Positions 25,411-34,541 of a stretch of 64,000 nt of DNA are shown here, one piece after another. The notes below the pieces were generated by a model, which saw nothing but the letters and a program-made list of their open reading frames with translations, was not told where the DNA came from and searched no databases. The DNA lies in contig JACRQF010000009.1 in the NCBI GenBank assembly GCA_016222825.1, positions 434,001 to 498,000 of the forward strand. Direction: 5' to 3'. Within the stretch, counting starts at the first letter, position 1, and the number at the start of each line of letters is the position of its first letter. This DNA is from Verrucomicrobiota bacterium. GTDB taxonomy: Bacteria > Verrucomicrobiota > Verrucomicrobiia > CAIQCK01. A program made the translations under genes and the position numbers.

Positions 25411-27084
25411 ATGAAACGCACTCTTGCCGTATGCATTCTCACTGCCCTCCTTATTCCCGCCGCCGTCATCGCAGCCGCACCAGCCGCGAAACCGAATGTC
25501 CTCATCTTCTTCGCCGATGACATGGGCTATTCCGATCCCGGTTGCTACGGCGGCGAAATCGCGACGCCGAATCTCGACCGGCTAGCCGCGAACGGCCTGC
25601 GGTTCACACAGTTCTACAACACCGCCCGCTGCTGGCCCTCGCGCGCGTGCATCACGACCGGTTATTACGCGCAGGCCATCCGGCGCGACGCCCTGCCGAG
25701 CATCGGCGGCGGCGGTCAGGGCAAGCGGCCGAAATGGGCGCGGCTTTTGCCGGAATACCTCAGGCCGCTCGGCTATCGGTCGTATCATTCCGGCAAATGG
25801 CACATTGACGGCGAACAGCTCGCGGGCGGCTTCGACCGCTCCTATTGCCTCGAAGACCACAACCGCAACTTCGCGCCGAAGAACCATACCGAAGACGATG
25901 TGAAGCTGCTGCCGGTCGAGTCGGGCAGCGGCTACTACACGACCACCACCATCGCCGAGCACGCTATCAAGTATCTGAAAGAGCACGCCGAGAAGCACGC
26001 CAGCCAGCCGTTCTTCGGCTACGTGGCGTTCACGGTGCCGCACTTTCCGCTGCATGCGCCTGCCGAGGACATCGCCCGCTACCGCGACAAGTATCGCAAA
26101 GGCTGGGACGCCGTCCGCAACGACCGCTGGCAGCGGATGAAGACGATGGGCATCGTCAACTGCGCTCTCTCGGCTCTGGAGCGCGAGGTCGGTCCGCCCT
26201 ACCACTTCCCCGATGCGTTTGAGAAGCTCGGCCCCGGCGAAGCGCGCTTCCCGTTGCCGTGGAGCGAACTCACCAGCCAGCAGCGCGAGTTCCAGGCCGC
26301 CAAGATGGCCGTCCACGCCGCGATGGTGGACCGCATGGATCGCGAGATCGGCCGCGTGCTCGACCAAGTCAAGGCGATGGGCGCGCTCGACAACACGATC
26401 ATCTTCTTCGCCTCCGACAACGGCGCGAGCGCCGAAATCATGGTCCGCGGCGACGGCCACGATCCCGCAGCAGCGCCCGGTTCGGCCGCCAGCTATCTCT
26501 GCCTTGGCCCCGGATGGTCGAGCGCGGCGAACACGCCGCTCCGCCGCCACAAGACCTGGGTCCACGAAGGCGGCATCAACACGCCGCTCATCGTCCATTG
26601 GCCCGCCGGCATCAAGGCCCGCGGCGAGCTGCGCCAAAACCCCGGCCATCTCGTGGACCTGCCACCCACGATCGTCGAACTTGCCGGCGGCTCATGGCTC
26701 CAAACGCTCGACGGCAAGCCCGTTCCAGCTCCACACGGCAAGAGCCTCGTGTCCGATTTCGCGCAGGACGGCGCGGTAAAGCGCAATTCGTTGTGGTGGC
26801 TGCACGAGAACAACAAAGCCATCCGCATCGGTGATTGGAAGCTCGTGAGCGCCGAGAAGCAGGGCGGCCAGTGGGAACTCTACGACCTCGGCAAAGACCG
26901 TTGCGAATCGAACAACCTCGCCGCCGCCATGCCCGACAAAGTCCGCGAACTGGAGCAGCTTTGGAACAAACAGGCCGAGCAATGCCGCGTTCTCGCCCTC
27001 TCCGATGGCCAAGGCGCGCCGACCGGAAAGAAAGCCGGCAAGAGCGGGAAGAAGGGCAAGCAGAAGCCGAAGAACCAGGAGTGA
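25411..27084 (+). CDS. sulfatase 1 (arylsulfatase-type, CWPSR)
   Basis: 557 residues with signal peptide (MKRTLAVCILTALLIPAAVI). The metal-binding start is VLIFFADDMGYSDPGCYG (Asp36, Asp37) and the formylglycine motif is CWPSR at Cys74. SGKWHIDG and the later FFASDNGASAEIM complete the active site. The C-terminus is a Lys-rich tail (GKKAGKSGKKGKQKPKNQE). Sulfatases of this class hydrolyse sulfate esters of polysaccharides after Cys is oxidised by a formylglycine-generating enzyme, which is not encoded in this window. The URO-D-like gene follows 8 bases later. Confidence 0.95.
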   Translation: MKRTLAVCILTALLIPAAVIAAAPAAKPNVLIFFADDMGYSDPGCYGGEIATPNLDRLAANGLRFTQFYNTARCWPSRACITTGYYAQAIRRDALPSIGGGGQGKRPKWARLLPEYLRPLGYRSYHSGKWHIDGEQLAGGFDRSYCLEDHNRNFAPKNHTEDDVKLLPVESGSGYYTTTTIAEHAIKYLKEHAEKHASQPFFGYVAFTVPHFPLHAPAEDIARYRDKYRKGWDAVRNDRWQRMKTMGIVNCALSALEREVGPPYHFPDAFEKLGPGEARFPLPWSELTSQQREFQAAKMAVHAAMVDRMDREIGRVLDQVKAMGALDNTIIFFASDNGASAEIMVRGDGHDPAAAPGSAASYLCLGPGWSSAANTPLRRHKTWVHEGGINTPLIVHWPAGIKARGELRQNPGHLVDLPPTIVELAGGSWLQTLDGKPVPAPHGKSLVSDFAQDGAVKRNSLWWLHENNKAIRIGDWKLVSAEKQGGQWELYDLGKDRCESNNLAAAMPDKVRELEQLWNKQAEQCRVLALSDGQGAPTGKKAGKSGKKGKQKPKNQE

Positions 27085-27091
27085 TGTCGCC

Positions 27092-28261
27092 ATGCCACAA
27101 CGGGAAACGATGACCTCACGCGAGCGCGTGCTCAAGGCGCTCAACCACGAAATCCCCGACCGCGTGCCGTTCGACCTCGGCGGCAACCAGACCGGCATCC
27201 ATCGCAAAGCTTACGCGAACCTCATCCGCCACCTCGGCATCCAGGACGACATCATTATTATGGACGCCGTCCAGCAGCTCGCAAAGCCGTGCGAGAAAGT
27301 GCTGGAGCGGTTCCACATTGACACGCGCTACATCGCAGCGGGCGCGCCGTCGAGTTGGAAGGGCGGCATCGTCGAGGCCCGCCGCGACGGCAAGCTTTGG
27401 CACGATCTCACCGACGAGTTCGGCATCCGTTGGTCCATGCCGGAGGACGCGCCGAACTACATGGACATCACGCTCCATCCGCTCGCCAACGCGACGCTCG
27501 CCGACGTGAAGAACCATCCGTGGCCGAAAGGCGACGACCCGACGCGCTTCGCTGGCCTGCGCGAGCGCGCGCTGCTGTTGAAGAAGGAGACGCCCTACGC
27601 GGTCGTCAGCGGCATCTCCGGCGTGGTCTATGAGATTTGTTGGTATCTGCGCGGTTTGGAGCAGTGGTTCTGCGACCTGATGACCGAGCCGGAGTTCTGC
27701 GAGGCGATGCTCGACCAGACGCTGAAGTTCTGGATGGACTGGTTCGGGCTTTTCCTCGACGAGGTCGGCGATGTGGTGGACGTCATCATGATCGGCGACG
27801 ACCTCGCCGCGCAGAAAGGTCCGCTGTTTCAGCCCGACATCTACCGCCGCATGGTCAAGCCGCGCCACAAGCGCCTCGTCCAATACATCCGCTCCCGCAC
27901 CACCGCCAAGGTCTGGTATCACACGTGCGGCTCGTGCGTCGGCCTGATCCCGGAGTTGATGGACAACGGCATCCACATCCTCAACCCCGTGCAGGTCAGC
28001 GCGACGAACATGGAACCGGCGGAGTTGAAGCGCCGCTTCGGCCGCGAGCTGGTCTTCTGGGGAGGCGGCTGCGACGCACAACATATCCTGCCGAGCGGCA
28101 CGCCCGCCGAGGTCGCCGCCAATGTCCGCAAAAACGTCACCGCGTTCATGCCCGGCGGCGGCTACGTCTTCAACAACGTCCACAACATCCAGGGCGACGT
28201 GCCGCCGGAAAACATCATCGCCCTCTACGACACCGCTTACGAGTGCGGGTTCTACTCTTGA
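27092..28261 (+). CDS. uroporphyrinogen decarboxylase-like methyltransferase
   Basis: 389 residues, no signal peptide, so cytoplasmic. Opening NHEIPDRVPFDLGGNQTGIH and later IMIGDDLAAQKGPLFQPDIY and WYHTCGSCVGLIPELMDNGI fit the URO-D superfamily branch that includes the corrinoid/coenzyme M methyltransferases MtaA and MtbA. True HemE is shorter and keeps different N-terminal residues. Similar genes are common next to sulfatases and glycosidases in Verrucomicrobia and Planctomycetes. Removal of O-methyl groups from sugars is one idea (inference). AGGAG 10 bases before ATG 27092 fixes the start; the frame continues 3 bases before the HEAT/HzsA gene. Confidence 0.85.
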   Translation: MPQRETMTSRERVLKALNHEIPDRVPFDLGGNQTGIHRKAYANLIRHLGIQDDIIIMDAVQQLAKPCEKVLERFHIDTRYIAAGAPSSWKGGIVEARRDGKLWHDLTDEFGIRWSMPEDAPNYMDITLHPLANATLADVKNHPWPKGDDPTRFAGLRERALLLKKETPYAVVSGISGVVYEICWYLRGLEQWFCDLMTEPEFCEAMLDQTLKFWMDWFGLFLDEVGDVVDVIMIGDDLAAQKGPLFQPDIYRRMVKPRHKRLVQYIRSRTTAKVWYHTCGSCVGLIPELMDNGIHILNPVQVSATNMEPAELKRRFGRELVFWGGGCDAQHILPSGTPAEVAANVRKNVTAFMPGGGYVFNNVHNIQGDVPPENIIALYDTAYECGFYS

Positions 28262-28264
28262 CCC

Positions 28265-31200
28265 ATGATCGCACGAGTTCTTCCTCCGGTGATATTCGCC
28301 CTCGCGGTGCACGCGGCTGACCTGCCTTCATTATCGCCCTATGACCGCCAAGTGGCGGAGCACGTCACGAAACTCAACGATCCCTCGCCCCACGTTCGTC
28401 TTCGCGCGGCGGAAGCGCTGGGTTTTCTGCGGGCGTATCGTGCGGAAGCTGTGCTCGTGGCGCGGCTCAAGGATGATGCGGCTGAAGTTCGCCGTCAGGC
28501 CGCGATGTCGCTCGGCTGGTGCGGCGGTCGCACATCGGTCGCGCCGCTTCTGGAGAAGCTCGATGATAGCGACTGGCTTGTGCGGCAGGCGGCGCACATC
28601 GCGCTGACGAATCTCACTGGAATGGAGTTCCCCTTCAACGCGCTTGCCCCCGATGCCGAGCGTCAGAAGCATGCGCAAGTGTGGCGCGATTGGTGGAGGA
28701 AAGCGCCCGCCGAACGTCCACCGGCCGATGTGCTCGCCCTGCTCGCCGGGCCGAAAGTAAACGTGCCGCAGTGGCAGGTGTCGGCGTCGAGCGTCTATCG
28801 CGGGCCGCTGGAGGTGCTGATTGACGGCGACTTGGAGCCGGGTTACTGGCAGACGAAAGGCGTGAAGCCGCCGCAGTGGTGCCAGCTTGATCTCGGCGCG
28901 CCAACCGAAGTTCGCCAAGTGACGGTCCACCAGTATGCCGCTGGCTACTGCATGACGGACTATGAGGTCAGCACCAGCCTCGACGGCAAGAAGTTCGAGC
29001 GCGCTGTGTGCCGTAAGGAGAAGTCGCCAGTGGCGCTGGTCGTCAACTTCCCGCCGCGCAAGGCGCGCTTTGTGCGCATCACCAGTTTCGGCTCGGAGCG
29101 GGCGACTTATCCGACAACGTTCCGCGAGATCGAAATCAATGGCCAGCGTGGGAAGCCAGTGGACACGGCATTGGCGTGGCCGCGCGAACGCGGCGTGCGC
29201 TCGCTTGGCGCGCTTGGCGGAAAGGGCGCGACGGAGGCGATCATCGCAATGCTCGGTCCGTCGCCCGCCACGGCACCCGCGCTACGGCCGATGGTCCGCG
29301 CGGGCATCCGGGCCGTCGGGCGGCTGCGCGAGGACGTGGGGCGCGACTGGCTCATCTCCCTGCTCGAAAACCCGATGTGGGCGCGTTGCGCGGCCGAGGC
29401 GCTCGGCGATGTCGGCGACCGGCGCGCGGTCGGGCCGCTGCTGACCGCTTACGCGCGGTTCGCGAAGCGGTTGGATGAGAAGAATCCGCCGGAAGTTCCT
29501 GCCGATGACGACATGAAGTTCCCGTCGGAGGACCGGATGCTGGAGACGCCCTATTGGATCGCCCACGCGCTGTGCCGGCTGCCGCTGGACGATCCGCGCG
29601 ACCGTGCGCGGCTGCGCGAACTGGCGCCGTTGATCATGGCGAATCTTCAGGGCGACCACGACACGTTCATGCTTTACCAGCCGGAGACCGGTCATCTGCT
29701 GACGCAGCATCTGCTCAATGCGGCAGGCATGCGCCAAGAAGCAGCGGAACAGGCGTTCGCAAAGCTCGGCCAGCCGCGGCGCGCCGCGAATCCGGAGCCA
29801 GCCTATGCCTGGCCGAAGTTCGACGTGAGGCGGATTTCGCCGTGGTTGCCGTGCGTCTGCACAGAGCACGAAGACCTGACGCGGCTGCTGCCGTTGTTGC
29901 AGCACACCAACGGCTGGGTGCGCATCAATGCCGCCAAGACCATAGGCTGGCTTGGCGACTCGCGCGCCATCGCGCCGCTCGCGGAGACGCTGGCCGCCGC
30001 GAAGTCCGAGGGCGACTACGGCTGGAGCAAGACATGGAAGGACGAGGAGTTCAACGACCCCTGCCCGCGCTGGCGTGAAGCGCTGTTGCGCGCGCTCGGC
30101 CTGCTGAAGGCGACGCAGCACGTCGGATTGATCGCGAAGGTCCTGAACGACGAAGGTTCGGTGCTCGAAGTGCGTCACGCGGCGGCGGAAGCGCTCGCTG
30201 ACATCGGCAATAAGGAGGCCCTCGCTATTTTGCAGCGCACAGCGACGGCGCATCCGTTCGGCACAGTGCGACAGGTAGCGCGCGATGCTTTGCTGGCGCG
30301 GGGGATTGAGCCGGTTTGGAGTCCCGGTTTCAGCCGGAATCCGGCGTCGGAGGAGCAGGCGCAAAGACCGGCTAAAGCCGGGACTCCGAACCTCGACGCC
30401 AACACGACCCCCTGCATCTTCGACGCGAACTTCAACGCGCTGCTCTTTATCAAAGGCAACAACGACTTGCCGAACACGCCGCAGACCGTCGAGCAGGCCG
30501 ACCGTTGGCGGCAGACTTACGCCGTCACCGACGAAGGCCCGTCCTACCGACCCGGCGACAACTTCTTCGTGCTCAGCCCGCCGCGGCCTGACGGGAAGGT
30601 GACGCAGCTCACGCACTTCAAAGACGGCTGGGTCGGCGAGCCGGAGCTTTCATGGGACGCGAAGCAGGTGATTTTCTGTCGCCGCGAGAAGGACAGCCTC
30701 TGGTGGCACGTCTGGCGGATGAACATAGACGGCTCTGGTCTCCAGCAACTTACGCGCGGCCCGTATCATCACGTCGGCCCGGCGTTCCTGCCCGACGGCC
30801 GCATCGTGTGCGCGTCCACTCGCACCGGCATCCGCGACGAGTATCACGGCTACGCTTGCACCGCGCTCTACGTGATGAACCCCGACGGCAGCGACCTGCA
30901 TCCCATCGCGACGAACATCGGCCGCGACAACGAGCCGGCGCTGTTGCCCGACGGACGGATTGTGTTCAGCCGGCTGGAGGTTTTCTACTCGCGCAACAAG
31001 ACCGAGCTGACGCTGCACGCGGCGTTCCCCGACGGCACGCATGATGTGGTGCTCTACGGGCCGGAGCGGCGGAAGTTCTGGCGTGACCTCGACCACGGCA
31101 TCAAAGGCCCCGACGACGGCCAGGAGGCGCCGTTGACGCATCGCGTGCTTCGCGTCACGCAACCGCAGCCGATGCCCGACGGCCGCATCGTCGTCTCGAC

Positions 31201-32020
31201 GCAGGGCGGGTTGACGCTCATCGGCCCGCGCCGCGACACCGAGCAACTCATCTCGCCCGACCTCAAGACGCGCGCCTACACGACGCCGGTGCCGTTGAGC
31301 GACGGGACGCTGCTCTGCGCGACGACGCTCAAAACGCCCGACCGCAAGAAGGTGGACCTGGGCCTCTATCATCTCGACCCGCGGACGGGCAAGCTCGACC
31401 TCCTCTACAACGATCCCGCCACCGCCGACTACGAGCCGCGCCCGATCATCCCGCGCCGGCCGCCGCCGGTGCGGGCGGATTCCGCGAGCCGCGAGGCTTA
31501 CAGCGGACGGTTTCTCTGCGCGAGCGTGTTCAACTCGCAGGAAAAGGAAGTCGCGCAGCGCGGGCGGTTCGTGCGCCTCATCGAGGGCGTGCCGGTCGTG
31601 GGCCGCCACGAGACGCACACCGGCGGCCAGCCCGTCTGGAAGAACCACGGCGGCACTTTCGCCCGCGTGCTCGGCACCGCGCCGCTCGCGCCGGACGGTT
31701 CGTTCTACGTCGAGTTGCCCGCCGACCGGCTCGTGCATCTCCAGGTCCTCGACAGCGACCGGCGCGTGATCAACAACCAGTTGACGTGGATCTACGCGCG
31801 GCCTGGCGAGACCAAGTCATGCGTTGGCTGCCACGAAGACCCGCACACGACGACCGAGCCGCGCCAGCCACCGCTCGCGTTGCAAGGCGGCCCGTTACCG
31901 TTCCTGCCGAAAGGTGGCGAGTTTTCCTATCGTGCCAAGGCGTGGTTCAAAGGCAGCCTGCCGTCCGAAATCGAGGAGCGCACCCGCACCGTCCACGCCG
32001 TGAACCTGCTGGCGAGATGA
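28265..32020 (+). CDS. HEAT-repeat / F5/8-type-C / HzsA-like cytochrome c fusion
   Basis: 1251 residues with a short signal peptide. Residues about 30-130 are HEAT repeats (HVRLRAAEALGFLRAYRAEA, EVRRQAAMSLGWCGG). About 170-300 is a discoidin (F5/8 type C) domain (RGPLEVLIDGDLEPGYWQ, ARFVRITSFGSERATYPTTF). HEAT repeats resume at about 310-680. A PD40 beta-propeller and the HzsA-like region follow (HVWRMNIDGSGLQQLTRGPY, GGTFARVLGTAPLAPDGSFY), with one haem site CVGCH at about 1186. Residues 685-708 are encoded by an inserted inverted repeat (30318-30387). A single haem distinguishes it from the other two HzsA-like proteins. It is likely periplasmic. It lies 3 bases after the URO-D-like gene. 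Confidence 0.85.
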   Translation: MIARVLPPVIFALAVHAADLPSLSPYDRQVAEHVTKLNDPSPHVRLRAAEALGFLRAYRAEAVLVARLKDDAAEVRRQAAMSLGWCGGRTSVAPLLEKLDDSDWLVRQAAHIALTNLTGMEFPFNALAPDAERQKHAQVWRDWWRKAPAERPPADVLALLAGPKVNVPQWQVSASSVYRGPLEVLIDGDLEPGYWQTKGVKPPQWCQLDLGAPTEVRQVTVHQYAAGYCMTDYEVSTSLDGKKFERAVCRKEKSPVALVVNFPPRKARFVRITSFGSERATYPTTFREIEINGQRGKPVDTALAWPRERGVRSLGALGGKGATEAIIAMLGPSPATAPALRPMVRAGIRAVGRLREDVGRDWLISLLENPMWARCAAEALGDVGDRRAVGPLLTAYARFAKRLDEKNPPEVPADDDMKFPSEDRMLETPYWIAHALCRLPLDDPRDRARLRELAPLIMANLQGDHDTFMLYQPETGHLLTQHLLNAAGMRQEAAEQAFAKLGQPRRAANPEPAYAWPKFDVRRISPWLPCVCTEHEDLTRLLPLLQHTNGWVRINAAKTIGWLGDSRAIAPLAETLAAAKSEGDYGWSKTWKDEEFNDPCPRWREALLRALGLLKATQHVGLIAKVLNDEGSVLEVRHAAAEALADIGNKEALAILQRTATAHPFGTVRQVARDALLARGIEPVWSPGFSRNPASEEQAQRPAKAGTPNLDANTTPCIFDANFNALLFIKGNNDLPNTPQTVEQADRWRQTYAVTDEGPSYRPGDNFFVLSPPRPDGKVTQLTHFKDGWVGEPELSWDAKQVIFCRREKDSLWWHVWRMNIDGSGLQQLTRGPYHHVGPAFLPDGRIVCASTRTGIRDEYHGYACTALYVMNPDGSDLHPIATNIGRDNEPALLPDGRIVFSRLEVFYSRNKTELTLHAAFPDGTHDVVLYGPERRKFWRDLDHGIKGPDDGQEAPLTHRVLRVTQPQPMPDGRIVVSTQGGLTLIGPRRDTEQLISPDLKTRAYTTPVPLSDGTLLCATTLKTPDRKKVDLGLYHLDPRTGKLDLLYNDPATADYEPRPIIPRRPPPVRADSASREAYSGRFLCASVFNSQEKEVAQRGRFVRLIEGVPVVGRHETHTGGQPVWKNHGGTFARVLGTAPLAPDGSFYVELPADRLVHLQVLDSDRRVINNQLTWIYARPGETKSCVGCHEDPHTTTEPRQPPLALQGGPLPFLPKGGEFSYRAKAWFKGSLPSEIEERTRTVHAVNLLAR
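30318..30387. repeat. inverted repeat inside a coding region
   Basis: GGAGTCCCGGTTTCAGCCGG (30318-30337) and CCGGCTAAAGCCGGGACTCC (30368-30387) are near-perfect reverse complements around 30 bases. The element keeps the reading frame of the host gene and translates to W-S-P-G-F-S-R...A-K-A-G-T-P. The arms look like dispersed intergenic repeats, not like HEAT or propeller sequence. Confidence 0.85.
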
Positions 32021-32044
32021 GCCAAAAGCGCCGGCTCTCGTCCG

Positions 32045-34384
32045 TCACTTGATTGTGGACGGCTTCACGGTAGTGCCCGGCTTGATCTGAATCGTGACGG
32101 GCGGCTTGCCCGGCAGGGTGGGAGCCTTCTTGGCCGGCGAAGAGGCGCGCGGTGGCGGGCGGCGTGTCTCGGATTGAGTGGACTCGGACGGCGTCCTTCG
32201 CTCAGCCACCGGGGATACCTCGAACATCTCCCACCTGCCGATGCGGTCGCTCACGGCGGCAAGCAGGCATTCGTCAGTGATCCCGGCGCGCACATATTTG
32301 GCATTGGCGGCGCATCGGAAAGCGACGCGGTTCCCTGATTGTGGTAACATCTCAAAGGTTTCCCACAGACCCGCCGCTCTGCTGACGGCGCCGAGGAGCG
32401 TCTGGGCCGAGATGCCGCCACGGACGATGCGCCCGCTCTGCACGCTGCGCAATGCAACGCGTCCGGCGCCGAGTTCGTGTATCTCAAACGTTTCCCAACC
32501 ATGCGCTGCGTCGGAAACTGCCGCCAGTTTTGAGTCTTCGCCGACGCCGGCGCGCACCCAGCGCTGGTTGACCACCGAGCGCAGATGCACGCGGCGGCCG
32601 GGCCGCAACGACGCGGCGGGCACGGGTGTTTCGCTCAGTGGGGTATCGGTGTGCATGCGCGCAAACGTCTTCGTGCCCGCGTTCACCACATATTCGGCGC
32701 GCGTGCCTTCATGGTGGCCGAGTGAGAGCCGGCCGAGGTGGACGCGCAGCGCGTTGAGCGACATCCAGCCCGTGCTGATGGTGCGCGAGAAACCGTCCAC
32801 GCCAATGTCCACCGCCACGCGCACTTCCGGTGTGACCGAGACGTCGAAGTTGTAAACCGGTTCCTTGAGCCGCAGGTGATAGTCGGCCACGACGCTGTCC
32901 CGGCCTTCGGGCAAGCGCAGAGCCGGCATGGTGAATCGCGCTTCGCGGGCGCGGTTGTCGGTGAAGGTCAGCTTCTTGCCCGGCAACGACCGGTTCTGGA
33001 TGTCGGCCTCGGCGGTGAGGTTCACCGACCCGTCGCCGCTCAAGGCGATGGCTGCCTGCGCATAGCCCGACACGACGCCGGCGTCGAACCGCGTATGGGT
33101 CAGCTCCGGCGGGATGGGCAGGCGGATCTTGGTGTTGGAATCGCCGAACGGCGGCGCAAAGTCGCGGTTGAAGTCGAATCCGATAGTTGTCCACCGCTTG
33201 TAAAGCAAGTTGGTCCAGAGCGCGCGGAACCTGTAGCCGTAGAGGAACTCGAACTGCATCACAGCCTCGTCACCGTTGAACACCAGCGAGTCACGCAGGT
33301 GGGTGGAGCGGTAGAAATCGGCGTTGCCGTTGACGGCCGCAGCTTGGATGCTGGCCACCAGCTCGAAGGGACGGTCTGCGGGATCCTTCACCATCACAAC
33401 GGCCGGCCCCACCTCGCCCGTCACGCGGATGGGCGCGCGCAAGCCGATCCCATACGACGCGCCGAGCGTGATCCGCGTAAACCCCGACGGGTAGTTCCAG
33501 CGCCGCTCCCAGTGCCAGGAGTTGCCTTTGGTGAAACCGGTGAGGAACGTGGTGCGGAAACGCGCCTTGCCCAGTTTCACCTCAAAGGGTTTCTCGACGG
33601 GCGGTTCGGCCGGCGGCGGCTTTCGCTCAAACCGCTCGATCAGATGGCCTCCAAACGGCTCGAGCCGGTGGAAGGAGAATGTTCCGCCATCGGCGCGGGC
33701 GCGCATCAGACGGCCATTGACCACCGGCAACGGGGCCTTGGGCACGACAAACGTGTCCACCACCTCAAAGCTGCCTTGTCCCTCGCCAATCGCCTTCAGC
33801 AACTCCGCTCGACCGCACTTCGCCGCGCGGGCCAGCGGATGGCCTTCGGGCAACGCGGGCACTTCTTTCTTCACAAATTCCTCGAACCCTTGGCGCGACT
33901 CGGCGCTGAGTTTCTCTTCCGAGAGCACGGCGGCGCCGCCCCTTCCCATGAACGCCGCAAAATCCGGCACGCCGGCCGCCACGCGGCGTGGCTCCGCCAC
34001 CTCGATGCCCGTGGAGCGCACCAACACAAACGCGTCGTCCAATTCCACGGCCTCCTCGTCGCTCTTCGGCGCGCCGAAAAGCGCGGCGCGGTCGAGTTTC
34101 TTCACCGCATCGCGGAACCCTTCCGTGTTCTTCCCAAGCGCAGCGGCCACCTCCTGTAACGTCACCTCCGAGAAGTCGCCCAGCTTCACGCGTCTTGACG
34201 TCAGGTCGCCGGCCGTCAGCCGCCGCACGGGACGCAACTGCCGCGCGAGGCTTTCGCCCAGCACCGATTCCGTCCCCAGACGCTCCGCGAGCGGTGTCGC
34301 ACGCACAGGTCTGGACGAATCCACCTGCTGGCCCGACACATGCGCCACCAACGCGACGGCTGCAAACGCAACCCAACCCTTCAT
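32045..34384 (-). CDS. secreted protein with C-terminal fascin/beta-trefoil-like repeats
   Basis: 779 residues from ATG 34384, which opens a signal peptide (MKGWVAFAAVALVAHVSG). The first about 530 residues are not recognised; they contain TTIGFDFNRDFAPPFGDSN and other beta-rich segments. From about 570 to 720 three repeats of about 50 residues follow, each V-x-L-R-S/C-x2-N-x-R/K-W/Y-V-R-A-G-x4-x-L-A-A-V-S...W-E-x-F-E. These resemble fascin-like actin-crosslinking/beta-trefoil domains, which in bacteria are often glycan-binding. The tail is Pro/Lys-rich. It is transcribed divergently from the next gene. Confidence 0.65.
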   Translation of the reverse strand: MKGWVAFAAVALVAHVSGQQVDSSRPVRATPLAERLGTESVLGESLARQLRPVRRLTAGDLTSRRVKLGDFSEVTLQEVAAALGKNTEGFRDAVKKLDRAALFGAPKSDEEAVELDDAFVLVRSTGIEVAEPRRVAAGVPDFAAFMGRGGAAVLSEEKLSAESRQGFEEFVKKEVPALPEGHPLARAAKCGRAELLKAIGEGQGSFEVVDTFVVPKAPLPVVNGRLMRARADGGTFSFHRLEPFGGHLIERFERKPPPAEPPVEKPFEVKLGKARFRTTFLTGFTKGNSWHWERRWNYPSGFTRITLGASYGIGLRAPIRVTGEVGPAVVMVKDPADRPFELVASIQAAAVNGNADFYRSTHLRDSLVFNGDEAVMQFEFLYGYRFRALWTNLLYKRWTTIGFDFNRDFAPPFGDSNTKIRLPIPPELTHTRFDAGVVSGYAQAAIALSGDGSVNLTAEADIQNRSLPGKKLTFTDNRAREARFTMPALRLPEGRDSVVADYHLRLKEPVYNFDVSVTPEVRVAVDIGVDGFSRTISTGWMSLNALRVHLGRLSLGHHEGTRAEYVVNAGTKTFARMHTDTPLSETPVPAASLRPGRRVHLRSVVNQRWVRAGVGEDSKLAAVSDAAHGWETFEIHELGAGRVALRSVQSGRIVRGGISAQTLLGAVSRAAGLWETFEMLPQSGNRVAFRCAANAKYVRAGITDECLLAAVSDRIGRWEMFEVSPVAERRTPSESTQSETRRPPPRASSPAKKAPTLPGKPPVTIQIKPGTTVKPSTIK

Positions 34385-34541
34385 GCAACGGAAGGACCAC
34401 CTCCACGAGATCGTTCTGTTCATTGGTCCGACCACTAACACGGCACTCGTATCGGTGCAAGTTCGCACTCATTTTTTGTCCGCAAAGCCGCGCATAGACT
34501 GGCGTCGCGCGCGCATTTGTGATAAGCACGCGACGCGCCGA
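34385..34541. promoter_or_regulatory. divergent intergenic region
   Basis: 157 bases between two divergent genes must hold promoters for both. I see no hexamer pair good enough to name and no palindrome. Confidence 0.35.
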
